Shown: positions 8,914 through 18,014, numbered from the stretch's first letter. The stretch is 64,000 nt of DNA from an uncultured Prevotellaceae bacterium (GCA_900316315.1 ONCK01000005.1:62001-126000), one strand, 5' to 3'. A program made the numbers and translations. Notes: generated from the sequence alone by a model not told the origin.

Positions 8914-9273
8914 TTCAACGACATACACCCCATCCCAAGGCACACACAAGTAGCCCAATCCTTCATAGGCTATTGCACCTGCTGTCTAAGGACAGCGAGC
9001 AATTCCATCTTGCGAGATGCCGCATACAGCTATTCTCAAGCGACATTTTCTTCCCTACACCTTTATACTTATCATGTATACTATATATATATGTATACTC
9101 ACCTCTCAAGTCACTCTCTCCTTCTCTTCCCTTCTGACAGCTCGCACGCCCTGCCAAGTTAGAGCAATTTAATACCCATCCGATCCCAGGTGGCCGTCTC
9201 TGCTCTAGAAGCAGATACGATCACCATCCTTGAGCGAGCACTACGACACGCCGATACGCGTCGTCTGTACACA
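8914..9273. other. Intergenic stretch, no gene seen
   Basis: 360 bases between convergent transcripts. It contains an AT-rich dyad GTATAC-TATATATATAT-GTATAC near 9074-9097 but no coding signal. Confidence 0.45.
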
Positions 9274-9311
9274 ATGCCGCCTCCCTGAGTCTATGCACAG
9301 GGAGGCGGCAT
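9274..9311. terminator. 14-bp hairpin between convergent genes
   Basis: ATGCCGCCTCCCTG (9274-9287) and CAGGGAGGCGGCAT (9298-9311) form a perfect stem, 37 bases past the stop of the minus-strand DUF975 gene. Confidence 0.65.
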
Positions 9312-9347
9312 CTCTATATTATTAGACCAGCAATTGTCTCGTATCTG

Positions 9348-10007
9348 CTATTCTGCGGGTTGTACAGACTCTACGACAGTCTCTTCCACCTGAGCAGCCT
9401 CTTCTTTGCGTAAATCCTCATAAAAGGCTGCCAACGAAGTCTGAACATAGGGGACAAGCAAGAGGAAGCCGATACCACAAGTAAGGACACACAAGATACC
9501 CCAGCCTATAAAACTCAGATAGAGCAGGAAGAGCTTCATCTTGCTGCCATCCATCATCAGCCGGCTCTTATGTATAGCCTCTACAGCACCCACATTCGGA
9601 TTATCGCGCAGGATATAGGGTGTCATCGCGTACGACAGGCTCTTGATAATACCGGGAACAATCAACAGCAGCAACCACAGCGCTATATACACAGACATAA
9701 GCAACATCGTCGTAAACACACGCACGAAGTCCTTATATCCGCCAAAGATGGACCCGACTTGCGGATTTTGGTCACGCAACAGCGACAGAAAATAAATACA
9801 GAAGCCCCATGACAACGGTATCAAGAGAAAAGACCACACGAGATTCCATGATACCTGCCCGGCCTCAGACAGTGGGAAGAGCAATGAAATGTTGGGCAGC
9901 ACACTTCCAACAATAAAGAAAATAAGCGTTGCGACGACAGCACCTCCCCAGTGGCCTTCAAGGGTCATACGCGCCTGTTTGCGAAGTTCAGAATTGGTCG
10001 GTTTCAT
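9348..10007 (-). CDS. DUF975 family integral membrane protein
   Basis: A 219-residue polytopic membrane protein. N-terminal 'NSELRKQARMTLEGHWGGAVVATL' is the usual DUF975 start. Hydrophobic segments are near residues 24-45, 58-76, 90-120 (ending in the LLLLIVPGIIKSLSYAMTPYIL motif of the family) and 157-185. The C-terminal 25 residues are acidic and polar (EEAAQVEETVVESV). Function of the family is unknown. It starts 29 bases after the ilvE stop on the same strand, so it may be co-transcribed with ilvE; no metabolic link is evident. Confidence 0.8.
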   Translation of the reverse strand: MKPTNSELRKQARMTLEGHWGGAVVATLIFFIVGSVLPNISLLFPLSEAGQVSWNLVWSFLLIPLSWGFCIYFLSLLRDQNPQVGSIFGGYKDFVRVFTTMLLMSVYIALWLLLLIVPGIIKSLSYAMTPYILRDNPNVGAVEAIHKSRLMMDGSKMKLFLLYLSFIGWGILCVLTCGIGFLLLVPYVQTSLAAFYEDLRKEEAAQVEETVVESVQPAE

Positions 10008-10036
10008 ATCAATAGGCTATTATAAATCCAGTTATT

Positions 10037-11056
10037 TTATTCTACGTAAGTGATCCATCCGTGAGTATCAGGCTCGATACCGTACTGGATATCACGGAGT
10101 TTGTGGTAAAGCTTGGTGCATACGGGTCCCGGTTTGCCGTCCTTGGCAAAGACATAGCTCTTGCCCGAGTCGATATCGTCTATCTGTTTGATGGGACTGA
10201 TGACAGCAGCGGTACCACAGGCTCCGGCCTCTTCAAATGTAGACAGCTCCTCCTCAGGTATCTGACGTACCTCGACCTTCATGCCGAGGTCCTTAGCCAG
10301 CTGCTGCAAGCTCTTGTTGGTGATACTTGGGAGGATAGACGTAGACTTAGGAGTAACGTACGTATTATCCTTAATACCAAAGAAGTTGGCAGCACCACAC
10401 TCGTCGATATACTTCTTCTCCTTAGCATCGAGATAAAATTCGCAGGAATAGCCCTTGTCATGAGCCAGCTTGTTTGCTCTCAGACTGGCAGCGTAGTTTC
10501 CCCCGACCTTGTAGATACCGGTTCCGAGCGGCGCAGCACGGTCATAGTCTCTTACGATGACATAGTCCGTGCAAGCAAAACCACCTTTGAAATACGGGCC
10601 CACCGGAGTAACAAACATTAGGAAGAGGTACTCCGATGAAGGATGTACACCTACCTGTGCACTCGTACCGATAAGCAGCGGGCGGATGTAGAGCGCAGCA
10701 CCACTCTCATAAGGCGGGATAAAGCGTTCATTGAGTTTGACCACACGCTTGGCCATCTCGACAAAGAGGTCTGTAGGAACCTCGGGCATCAAGATACCCC
10801 GACATGTCGACTGCAGGCGCTTTGCGTTCTCATCAATACGGAAGATACGTATCTTGCCGTCAGGGCAACGGAATGCTTTCTGGCCCTCAAACGCTTCCTG
10901 TCCATAGTGCAGGCAGGTGGCTGCCATGTGGATATTGATCAGTTCGGATGAACATACTTCTATCTCACCCCATTTGCCGTCGCGATAGCAACAGCGTACA
11001 TTGTAATCGGTGCGGATGTAACCGAAGGGCAAATTGGCCCAGTCTAAATTTTCCAT
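10037..11056 (-). CDS. ilvE: Branched-chain amino acid aminotransferase
   Basis: A 339-residue fold type IV PLP aminotransferase of the eukaryote-like (class II) BCAT group. It transfers the amino group between glutamate and the 2-oxo acids of Leu, Ile and Val. PLP lysine K183 lies in GTGIYKVGGNYAASL. Other family marks are CLHYGQEAFEGQKAFR (residues 48-64), ALYIRPLLIGT (121-131) and EEAGACGTAAVISPI near residue 275. Length fits the family. No other ilv or leu gene is nearby. A -7 box at 11194-11201 on the minus strand gives a leader of about 135 bases. Confidence 0.94.
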   Translation of the reverse strand: MENLDWANLPFGYIRTDYNVRCCYRDGKWGEIEVCSSELINIHMAATCLHYGQEAFEGQKAFRCPDGKIRIFRIDENAKRLQSTCRGILMPEVPTDLFVEMAKRVVKLNERFIPPYESGAALYIRPLLIGTSAQVGVHPSSEYLFLMFVTPVGPYFKGGFACTDYVIVRDYDRAAPLGTGIYKVGGNYAASLRANKLAHDKGYSCEFYLDAKEKKYIDECGAANFFGIKDNTYVTPKSTSILPSITNKSLQQLAKDLGMKVEVRQIPEEELSTFEEAGACGTAAVISPIKQIDDIDSGKSYVFAKDGKPGPVCTKLYHKLRDIQYGIEPDTHGWITYVE

Positions 11057-11193
11057 ATCTGTATAATGTATACCTTTAAATAGATTGTCTCGATGACGTC
11101 ACGTCCTCTGTCTACAGTCCAGATAGCCCACCCTATAACAAGCACTGTGTATCCTTGCCATTCGATGCCGTCAAAACTGCACAAAGAGCAATG

Positions 11194-11201
11194 CAAATGT
11201 A
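11194..11201 (-). promoter_or_regulatory. -7 box for ilvE
   Basis: Minus-strand TACATTTG, an exact TAnnTTTG. The 438-base gap 11057-11494 separates ilvE and exbB and holds both divergent promoters; nothing else was recognised in it. Confidence 0.45.
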
Positions 11202-11369
11202 CTCAAAAAACAAACAAAGTGCACACAAATCTACGAATTTTAGAGCCAAATCTAAACAATATGCCATCGTAATAGACAAAACCGAAATATTTGGCAGCCA
11301 ATGCCAAGGGCAAGATACAATTTAGCAGATATTTTTCAAAGAAAAACACCATGTATGAATTATTCTTTT

Positions 11370-11377
11370 TACCTTTG
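11370..11377 (+). promoter_or_regulatory. -7 box for the exbB operon
   Basis: TACCTTTG, exact TAnnTTTG, giving a leader of roughly 115 bases before the exbB ATG at 11495. Confidence 0.55.
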
Positions 11378-11494
11378 CAAGGTCAAATCTATATCTGTGC
11401 CGTGTGCACGCCAACCGGAAGCGACAAACTGATCAATAACGTAGAAAAATAAATAACGTACTAAAAATCAAAATTCAAACTCAAACAAAACAAA

Positions 11495-12346
11495 ATGGAA
11501 ACAAAAGAAACAAAAGCTACGGTTAACAACGTTAGCAAGAAGCCTGTCGCTGCTAAGAAGAAGAGCCAAGGCTTCACTGGTATCAAGAGCGCATGGATTA
11601 TCCTCGTAATATGCCTTGTGCTGGCCATCGTCGTCTATCAGTTTGTACTCGGTTCTCCCTCCAACTTCGCAGGTGGCGATCGTTCCGGCAAGGCCCTCAA
11701 CATGCTCGGTACAGTCTACAAAGGAGGTTTCGTCGTTCCTATCATTTGGACCATGCTCTTTGCTGACTTAGCCCTCACCTTCGAGCGCTTCCTCGCCCTC
11801 AAGACTGCCTTTGGTAAGATGAGCCTCGACAAGTTCGTTAAGCAGACCAAGGATTGCCTGCAGAAGAACGACCTCGACGGAGTACTCAAAGTATGCGACA
11901 AGCAAGGTGGTTCTGTTGCCAATGTCATCAACGCTACTATCGTTAAGTACCGTGAGGTAGAGGCAGACAACACCCTGACCAAGGAGCAGAAGGTACTCTC
12001 TCTCCAGAAGACACTTGATGAGGCTACCGCCCTCGAGATGCCTACCCTGCAGATGAACCTCCCCATCCTCGCCGTCATCGTTACCCTGGGTGTGTTGACC
12101 GGTCTGTTTGGTACTGTGCTCGGTATGATCCGTTCATTCTCCGCTCTGTCCGCTGGTGGTGGTGGTGACTCCGCAGCCCTTTCTCAAGGTATTTCTGAGG
12201 CCCTTGTCAATACCGCATCCGGTATCGCAACTTCCGCCCTCGCTGTAATCTTCTACAACTACTTTACCAATAGAATCGACCATCTGACCTACGGCCTCGA
12301 CGAGGTAGGTTTCACAGTAGTAGCTACTTTCAACGCTACCCACTAA
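11495..12346 (+). CDS. exbB: ExbB/TolQ/MotA family proton channel protein
   Basis: A 283-residue inner-membrane protein of the ExbB/TolQ family, the ring part of the motor that energises TonB. After a lysine-rich cytoplasmic start there is a first membrane segment near residues 34-52 (WIILVICLVLAIVVYQFVL) and a second near 75-95 that leads into the family motif ADLALTFERFLAL. The long cytoplasmic loop follows, then the paired helices 'LPILAVIVTLGVLTGLFGTVLGMIRSF' and 'SEALVNTASGIATSALAVIFYNYF'. It heads an operon with two exbD genes and tonB (gaps 33, 11 and 12 bases). Confidence 0.92.
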   Translation: METKETKATVNNVSKKPVAAKKKSQGFTGIKSAWIILVICLVLAIVVYQFVLGSPSNFAGGDRSGKALNMLGTVYKGGFVVPIIWTMLFADLALTFERFLALKTAFGKMSLDKFVKQTKDCLQKNDLDGVLKVCDKQGGSVANVINATIVKYREVEADNTLTKEQKVLSLQKTLDEATALEMPTLQMNLPILAVIVTLGVLTGLFGTVLGMIRSFSALSAGGGGDSAALSQGISEALVNTASGIATSALAVIFYNYFTNRIDHLTYGLDEVGFTVVATFNATH

Positions 12347-12379
12347 TCTTAACATAATAATAAGAAAGGTAAATAGGAA

Positions 12380-13000
12380 ATGGGACGTTTTAAGATAAAA
12401 AAACGCGAACTCTGGATAGATATGACGCCTATGTCAGACGTCATGGTCCTATTGCTTACCTTTTTTATGCTTACTGCTACTTTCGTAAAGCCAGAACCAG
12501 TAAAAGTTCAGACTCCGGGATCTGTCTCTTCAATCAATGTGCCTGACCACGACGTGCTCACCATACTGATTGACCCCAAAGGACGTATCTTCATGAGCCT
12601 GGACAAGAAGACCGACATGATGTCAACGCTCGACGCCATCAGTGAGAAGTACAATATCTCCTTCACTTTGGACGAGAAGCGCACATTCGGTAGCGTGCCC
12701 TCTTTCGGTGTACCCATCAATGAGCTCAAGAGTTTTCTTGACCTCGATCCCGCCAAGAGAGAAGCATATCTAAGTAGTGAAAGCATCAAAGGTATACCCT
12801 GCGATAGCGCCAATAATGAATTCAAAGATTGGGTAGAAGCCGCACGCGAAGTCAATCCTGACTTAGTCATCTCCATCAAGTCAGACGCCAATACCAAGTA
12901 TCAGGTCGTCAAGACGGTGATGAATTCCCTTCAGGATATCAAGTGCAACCGATACAATCTGATTACCAATCTGAAGAAAGTCAAGGCAGTTGACGAATAG
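12380..13000 (+). CDS. exbD: ExbD-type biopolymer transport protein (first copy)
   Basis: A 206-residue ExbD/TolR protein: short cytoplasmic start, one membrane segment (residues about 17-34) and a periplasmic domain. The ion-path aspartate is D20 in MTPMSDVMVLLLTFFML. Its periplasmic part is long for ExbD (about 140 residues in E. coli in total), with an insert around residues 95-150. A second ExbD gene follows at 11 bases. The paired arrangement is normal in Bacteroidetes, where the two ExbDs may form a heterodimer inside the ExbB ring; that is inference. Confidence 0.9.
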   Translation: MGRFKIKKRELWIDMTPMSDVMVLLLTFFMLTATFVKPEPVKVQTPGSVSSINVPDHDVLTILIDPKGRIFMSLDKKTDMMSTLDAISEKYNISFTLDEKRTFGSVPSFGVPINELKSFLDLDPAKREAYLSSESIKGIPCDSANNEFKDWVEAAREVNPDLVISIKSDANTKYQVVKTVMNSLQDIKCNRYNLITNLKKVKAVDE

Positions 13001-13011
13001 GAGGACAAAAG

Positions 13012-13638
13012 ATGAAGACAAAACAGAATAAGAAAACAACCCGCGTGGACTTCACGCCTATGGTTGATATGATGATGCTCCTCATCACCTTCTTCATGCT
13101 CTGCACCACGCTCTCCAGGCCAAAATCCATGGAGATTAACATGCCTTCCAACAAGAAGGACCTGAGAGATGACCAGCAGAACAAGGTGAAAGCCTCTCAA
13201 GCCGTCACACTGCTCCTTGACAAAGACAACGCTATCTACTACTACGAAGGAATTCCCGCCATCGACAACCTTAAGAAGACCTCTTATGGTGAAAATGGTC
13301 TGCGCCAAATCTTGGTAAAAAAGAATATGGCCGCTATTCAGAAAGTGAAGGAACTCCGTCGCAAATACGAGAGCAATGTCTCTGCCAACGCCTTCAACGA
13401 GAAGAAGCAGAGAGATAAGTTTAATGAAGAGCTTAGCGAAATCCGCGGAGGCGAAGGTACGCCCAATGTCATCATTAAGGCGACAGACGAGGCAACCTAC
13501 AACAACCTCATCGACGCACTCGACGAGATGCAGATATGCGATATCGGCAAATACGTCATCGTGCCCATTACAGACTTCGACAAGCAGATGATTCAGCATT
13601 TGAAAGATAAAGGAGGCGCAGCCGCTCCCACCAAATAA
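13012..13638 (+). CDS. exbD: ExbD-type biopolymer transport protein (second copy)
   Basis: A 208-residue ExbD/TolR protein. The single membrane segment carries the conserved aspartate D19 in FTPMVDMMMLLITFFML. The periplasmic part contains a charged helical insert (residues about 110-150, 'KKNMAAIQKVKELRRKYES') before the usual C-terminal domain. It is clearly diverged from the preceding exbD, so the two are old paralogues rather than a recent duplication. Gaps of 11 and 12 bases to its neighbours indicate one mRNA. Confidence 0.9.
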   Translation: MKTKQNKKTTRVDFTPMVDMMMLLITFFMLCTTLSRPKSMEINMPSNKKDLRDDQQNKVKASQAVTLLLDKDNAIYYYEGIPAIDNLKKTSYGENGLRQILVKKNMAAIQKVKELRRKYESNVSANAFNEKKQRDKFNEELSEIRGGEGTPNVIIKATDEATYNNLIDALDEMQICDIGKYVIVPITDFDKQMIQHLKDKGGAAAPTK

Positions 13639-13650
13639 ATGAAGTAAGCT

Positions 13651-14472
13651 ATGGCAAAAATAGATTTATACTCAAGAGATTGGTGCGACATTATCTTCGA
13701 AGGGAAGAATAAGCAGTACGGCGCCTACGTGATGAGAGCTGAGACTGGCAAGCGCAACGGCAAAGCCATGCTCGCAGTAATCATCATTCTCCTCGCATCT
13801 ATCTTTATCCCGGCCCTGGTCAAGACCGTCATGCCTAAGCAACAGATCGAGACCGTTACCAAGACCCAGCTCTCCAAGCTTGAGGAGGCCAAGGTAAAAG
13901 ATAAGCATATCATAAAGAAAGTAGAACCCAAGCAGCAAGAGCCCCAGCGCATCAAGAGCTCCATCAAGTTTACCGCACCTAAGATCGTCAGAGACGAGGA
14001 GGTGACCAAGGACGATGAGATGAAGTCTCAGAAGGAACTGGGCGAGAGCAAGGTGGCCATCTCCATTGCCGACGTAAAGGGTAATGACGATGTCCACGGT
14101 AAGGATATCGCAGACATCAAGGAGGTCATCACCTCCAAGCCCACAGAGGAGCAGACCAAGGTCTTCACCTATGTAGAGCAGATGCCGAGCTTCCCTGGTG
14201 GTGAAAGCGCCCTCATGCGTTACATCGCCGAGCACCTCCGCTACCCGTCCGCAGCTCAGGATCAAGGTATCCAGGGCGTCGTCATGCTCAGATTTGTCGT
14301 CGAAGGTACCGGTCAGGTCGGCGACGTACAGATCTTGAAGTCCCTCGACCCCAGTTGCGACCGCGAGGCCATTCGTGTCGTCAAGTCTCTACCTCGCTTC
14401 GTCCCCGGACGTCAGCAGGGTAGACCCGTCAACGTTTGGTTCCAGCTGCCTATCCGCTTCGTCTTACAGTAA
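13651..14472 (+). CDS. tonB: TonB family energy transducer
   Basis: A 273-residue TonB protein. Layout: cytoplasmic start, membrane anchor at about residues 38-56 (AMLAVIIILLASIFIPALV), a charged Lys/Glu-rich periplasmic spacer (about 60-165) and a C-terminal TonB domain beginning near residue 170 ('FTYVEQMPSFPGGESALMRYIAEHLRYP') with 'GVVMLRFVVEGTGQVGDVQILKSLDP' and 'VWFQLPIRFVLQ'. The spacer is charged rather than proline-rich, which is usual in Bacteroidetes. It couples the ExbB/D motor to outer-membrane receptors, such as the protein at 21311-24265. A strong terminator follows. Confidence 0.92.
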   Translation: MAKIDLYSRDWCDIIFEGKNKQYGAYVMRAETGKRNGKAMLAVIIILLASIFIPALVKTVMPKQQIETVTKTQLSKLEEAKVKDKHIIKKVEPKQQEPQRIKSSIKFTAPKIVRDEEVTKDDEMKSQKELGESKVAISIADVKGNDDVHGKDIADIKEVITSKPTEEQTKVFTYVEQMPSFPGGESALMRYIAEHLRYPSAAQDQGIQGVVMLRFVVEGTGQVGDVQILKSLDPSCDREAIRVVKSLPRFVPGRQQGRPVNVWFQLPIRFVLQ

Positions 14473-14497
14473 TCTTCACAGATTATACCTCCATTTT

Positions 14498-14540
14498 GCG
14501 GGGAGACTGTCCACACAGACAGTCTCTCCGCTTGTTTTTT
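14498..14540 (+). terminator. Terminator of the exb-tonB operon
   Basis: GCGGGGAGACTGTC (14498-14511), loop CACACA, GACAGTCTCTCCGC (14518-14531), then TTGTTTTTT. A 14-bp stem with one G-T pair. Confidence 0.88.
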
Positions 14541-15154
14541 ATTAGTCTTCCCCGGGGACGCCATGGTACTCCTTACATCCATCTCGCTCTTCTTGGCGAT
14601 ACCAGCGAGACACTCACCGGCAGACAACTACCATCCCCTCCCCACCTTCAGCCAAAGGCGATATTAGGCCAGATGATCGTCGACAGAAATCCGACAACCG
14701 TCACTTCTCTTATTGCATCCTCTTATTCGGCGGACGCCATCCCCTTGTAGTTCTTCCTACTCTTGGACATACATTTATGGGCCATCTCTTACTCAGCTGG
14801 AGACACGCCACCTTATCCTCATTTGCCCGGACTACCCATTCAGCAGACCCACGACCGCCGTCCGTCCCACTCGGACTTGCCGTTCTCTGTCCCATCCGAC
14901 GTAAACGCCAACCCTATCTGCAAGAGTAGCACGTACCATAGGATAAAGGTACAAGCAGGGCAGCACGCCCGACCTCCCCCCCGTCGGGCTACTCTTTGTT
15001 GCCAGGGTGAAGGCGCAAGAGGGGCTATTAGGCCTGTCTCTGCCGTGGCATTGTATAACGCACAGAGACAAATTTGCCACATAATTTATGAGAAAATGGG
15101 AATAAAAATTAAATATTTAACATTATAAGCTTTCCTACTTAACAATTTATTGTG
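14541..15154. other. Gene-poor stretch of about 600 bases
   Basis: No credible gene on either strand: the open frames here are short and overlapping and have no recognisable protein features. The last 80 bases turn strongly AT-rich toward the promoter at 15155. Confidence 0.5.
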
Positions 15155-15162
15155 TATTTTTG
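15155..15162 (+). promoter_or_regulatory. -7 box for the LamG-type secreted protein
   Basis: TATTTTTG, exact TAnnTTTG, in an AT-rich setting. It implies a leader of about 250 bases before the ATG at 15414. Confidence 0.45.
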
Positions 15163-15413
15163 CCAAACGTAAGCAACAAAATGGCATCCATTGTGCCGAC
15201 CTTCAGCGCCGCAAGACGCGAGGCCATTCTGCGGTGTCATTCTCTCACGACGGGAAAGACCAAAGTGAAAGACCAATACAATGCATATCCACCCAGCGCC
15301 GAGTATCGAGGAAATAGCGCTTCGTGGACAAAAAGAACTACCACAGTCCAGCATCCAAGACATTAGTCGTACAAAATAGCTATCATTATATTCATTTTAA
15401 ACATTTCTATCAC

Positions 15414-17708
15414 ATGAAGAAAAAAAATCTACTCTTTGCTGCCTTCTTGGCTCTTGGAAGCCTGGGGGGGGTAAACGCTCAGACACCTGATCCTATCATG
15501 GATCTTGAGTTTACGACACCTGAAAATATTGGTGTGCCCTCATGGGGACTAGCTGGCTGTGTCGTCAACAAGGCTTCTACTACCAACAGTGAAAAGACCC
15601 ACACCATCTACAACCGTAAAACCGAAAACACCAACTCTATCACCGACGATGAGATGCCGGGCCGTTATCTTGGCGTAACTGACAACGACTATCGAGGCTT
15701 CTGGTACACGACTTACAATGCTGACGATGCTCTCGGCCAAGCATTTGCCAACAAATTTACCTTGGAAACCGTTGTCCGAATGGACAAAAATGAGGCTAAT
15801 AACTGGTATTATGATAGCGTCGAGAAAAAAAGTAAAAATAAATCAACAGGCACAGCCCATCTTATTAGTTCAGAGCTCGACGGTGGCTGGAGCATTTATA
15901 GTTATCCGGGTACAGGCCTAACCTTTACATACTGGACTTCCGCCGAGGGCGGAAAGCCAGTATCCAATACTGCAAACACTAATGTATATCTGAAGAACGG
16001 CCAATTTTACCATCTTGCACTCGCTGTTGACAACGACGCCAAGACGGCTACATTTTATGTCAATGGCAAGGCCGTAATAACCCGGAGCTTTGAGGGTGAT
16101 TTTGTATATCCCCAGATTGGCGATACAAAAGGAAAAGAGAAGATGTGGTTCAGCATCGGAAATGCACCAGTGACAGGCAAGACCACAATAGTATCCGGAA
16201 AGGAGCCAGACTATGGCCGACACTCCTGCAGGTGCACTTACAGCTACGTTAAGTTTTATGACGAAGCTCTCACAGCCGACCAGATTAAGGCTATTTATGA
16301 CACCGATCTCGTCCAGCACTACACCCAAGTCAAAGATCTGCCCAATGACGTGATGTTTGACATACAGTTTAAGGCCAACGGCGATGCCACTGACGCATCC
16401 GCTTTCGCAGGCACCGTCATCAAGCGCGGCAATGGCGCAGCAAGCATCGCATATAACCACGACCGCTACGAAGCTACATTTGCCCGTCCCAGTGACCAGA
16501 AGGACCACTACAACTGCGCCACAGATTTTTACTATGTCAAGACCGCCGACAATCCTTCTTTCAATGCCAAGATGGACGACGAGTTCTCTTTTGAAGTATA
16601 CTGCCAGAGCACTACTGCTAAACCTTCATATACCATCTGTCCGATGAGCTATCAGCAGGGCGGCGGTATCGGCTTCGAGTTTCAACCAATAGGACAATTC
16701 AAAGGCAACATCAATACTTACGGCTATCCTTTGGATCTCACCGTAACCGGAACAGGATGTCGCGGAACAAAACACAGTGTTGCCACTAGTGCAGACTTCC
16801 TGACTACCGAGCCCACTCACTATATCATCGTCTTTAAGCGCGGAGAGAAAGGTGTCAATGGCTATAGCCGACTCTATATCAACGGAACAAGATATGAGGC
16901 AACAGGTTCTGACAGTGTCGGTATCAATGAGCATATCGCCTTCCCCTTCGCTCCGTTCCAATATCTTACCGTCGGTGCAGACCCGAGTAAAAACTATACT
17001 AATGGACAGCCCTACAATCTAAGCACTACAAAAGCCGACTGCCCCTTTGACGGCGTCGTCTCTATCGCCCGTGTATGGAGCAAGGCCTTGACAGCTGAAG
17101 ATGCCGCGCTGCTCTCCAAGCAGGCCGAGGACCCCGCTGCCAACACTCCTATCACCATTACCTCTATCGGCTACGCCAGTGCTTGTCTGCCCTATACCGC
17201 AGTAGTACCTGAAGGTGTCACCGCTTACGTTGCTACCGCCCAGGACAACAACACCATCACCCTGCAACCTTACGCGCAGGCCGGCGACGCTATCCCCTAC
17301 GCTACGCCTGTCATCCTCAAGGGTGCTGCCGGTACTTACCATCTTGCCGCTGTAGCCAGCGACGCCTCCAATGTACTGGCTGCTCCTACAGCCAACCTGC
17401 TCCAGGGTACGCTCGCCAGCAAGACTGTCACCGAGGACTATGCATACGTACTCGCCGAGCTCAAAGGCGCAGCCAAGATGGCGCTCACAGCAGCCAACCT
17501 GACCATCCCTGCCAACCGTGCATTTATACTCAACTCCGGCAGCAACACCACCTCCAAGAGCTTTGTCATCAGTGATCCTACCGGTATCAAAAACCCGATG
17601 AGATATGCCAACGAGCAGCAGACTTACTACGACCTCAACGGCCGCAAGGTAGCTCAGCCCACTCGCGGTATCTATATCCAGAATGGTAAGAAAGTATTTG
17701 TCAAGTAA
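15414..17708 (+). CDS. Secreted LamG-type (concanavalin-like) protein with Bacteroidales C-terminal tail
   Basis: A 764-residue secreted protein. The start at 15414 (MKKKNLLFAAFLALGSLGGVNA|QTPDP) gives a textbook signal peptide; an earlier in-frame ATG at 15324 would bury it. Two LamG-like beta-sandwich regions follow: about residues 85-300 ('FYHLALAVDNDAKTATFYVN', 'YSYVKFYDEALTADQIKAIYD') and about 390-575 ('HYIIVFKRGEKGVNGYSRLY', 'VSIARVWSKALTAEDAALL'). Residues about 580-764 are a module shared with the protein ending at 4724, finishing YYDLNGRK...NGKKVFVK. LamG domains often bind glycans; no catalytic signature is seen. The signal-peptide codons contain an A8 run (15420-15427) and a G8 run (15464-15471), both prone to slippage. 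A small gene follows at 33 bases. Confidence 0.85.
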   Translation: MKKKNLLFAAFLALGSLGGVNAQTPDPIMDLEFTTPENIGVPSWGLAGCVVNKASTTNSEKTHTIYNRKTENTNSITDDEMPGRYLGVTDNDYRGFWYTTYNADDALGQAFANKFTLETVVRMDKNEANNWYYDSVEKKSKNKSTGTAHLISSELDGGWSIYSYPGTGLTFTYWTSAEGGKPVSNTANTNVYLKNGQFYHLALAVDNDAKTATFYVNGKAVITRSFEGDFVYPQIGDTKGKEKMWFSIGNAPVTGKTTIVSGKEPDYGRHSCRCTYSYVKFYDEALTADQIKAIYDTDLVQHYTQVKDLPNDVMFDIQFKANGDATDASAFAGTVIKRGNGAASIAYNHDRYEATFARPSDQKDHYNCATDFYYVKTADNPSFNAKMDDEFSFEVYCQSTTAKPSYTICPMSYQQGGGIGFEFQPIGQFKGNINTYGYPLDLTVTGTGCRGTKHSVATSADFLTTEPTHYIIVFKRGEKGVNGYSRLYINGTRYEATGSDSVGINEHIAFPFAPFQYLTVGADPSKNYTNGQPYNLSTTKADCPFDGVVSIARVWSKALTAEDAALLSKQAEDPAANTPITITSIGYASACLPYTAVVPEGVTAYVATAQDNNTITLQPYAQAGDAIPYATPVILKGAAGTYHLAAVASDASNVLAAPTANLLQGTLASKTVTEDYAYVLAELKGAAKMALTAANLTIPANRAFILNSGSNTTSKSFVISDPTGIKNPMRYANEQQTYYDLNGRKVAQPTRGIYIQNGKKVFVK

Positions 17709-17741
17709 CAATTTAATTCTCTAAAACATTTATAAATCTAT

Positions 17742-17930
17742 ATGAAAAAAGCATATTTCACTCCCGAGATAAAGACACTACAACTGGAGCGCAACCTCAT
17801 GGATGACGACATCCTCTCCAAGGGGAGCAGCGATACTAAGATTGAAGATCCTTCGCTCATCCGGTCGCGCCAATTTCTCCAGGACGAGAATGGTAGCGGT
17901 ATTTTTGGCACCACCCCTTGGGAAAAATGA
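17742..17930 (+). CDS. Small protein of unknown function, MKKAY..PEIK type
   Basis: A 62-residue protein starting MKKAYFTPEIKTLQLERNLM and then turning acidic and polar, with no signal peptide or membrane segment. It lies 33 bases after the secreted LamG protein and before a terminator, so the two share a transcript. Its start matches the broken small gene at 4747-4925, which also follows a protein with the same C-terminal tail. Small proteins with this kind of start are common in Prevotella and Bacteroides genomes, with no assigned role. A peptide precursor or a partner of the secreted protein are both open possibilities. Confidence 0.65.
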   Translation: MKKAYFTPEIKTLQLERNLMDDDILSKGSSDTKIEDPSLIRSRQFLQDENGSGIFGTTPWEK

Positions 17931-17974
17931 TAGACTTACATCTGAAGCATAAGTAAATCCAATAAGTTTGAAGC

Positions 17975-18014
17975 ACGAGGGTGCAGCTGTTAAGCTGCGC
18001 CCTCGTCATTTTTT
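17975..18014 (+). terminator. Terminator after the small gene
   Basis: ACGAGGGTGCAGCT (17975-17988), loop GTTA, AGCTGCGCCCTCGT (17993-18006), then CATTTTTT. A 14-bp stem with one G-T pair. Confidence 0.9.

Noticed and set aside
9074-9097. TATATATA dyad taken as a promoter or operator
   Set aside because: It lies between convergent genes with no gene start nearby, so it is more likely simple AT-rich sequence.
14763-15128. Open frame of 121 codons in the gap after tonB
   Set aside because: Composition is unlike a protein (Pro/His/Arg scatter), several frames overlap, and there is no promoter or family signal.
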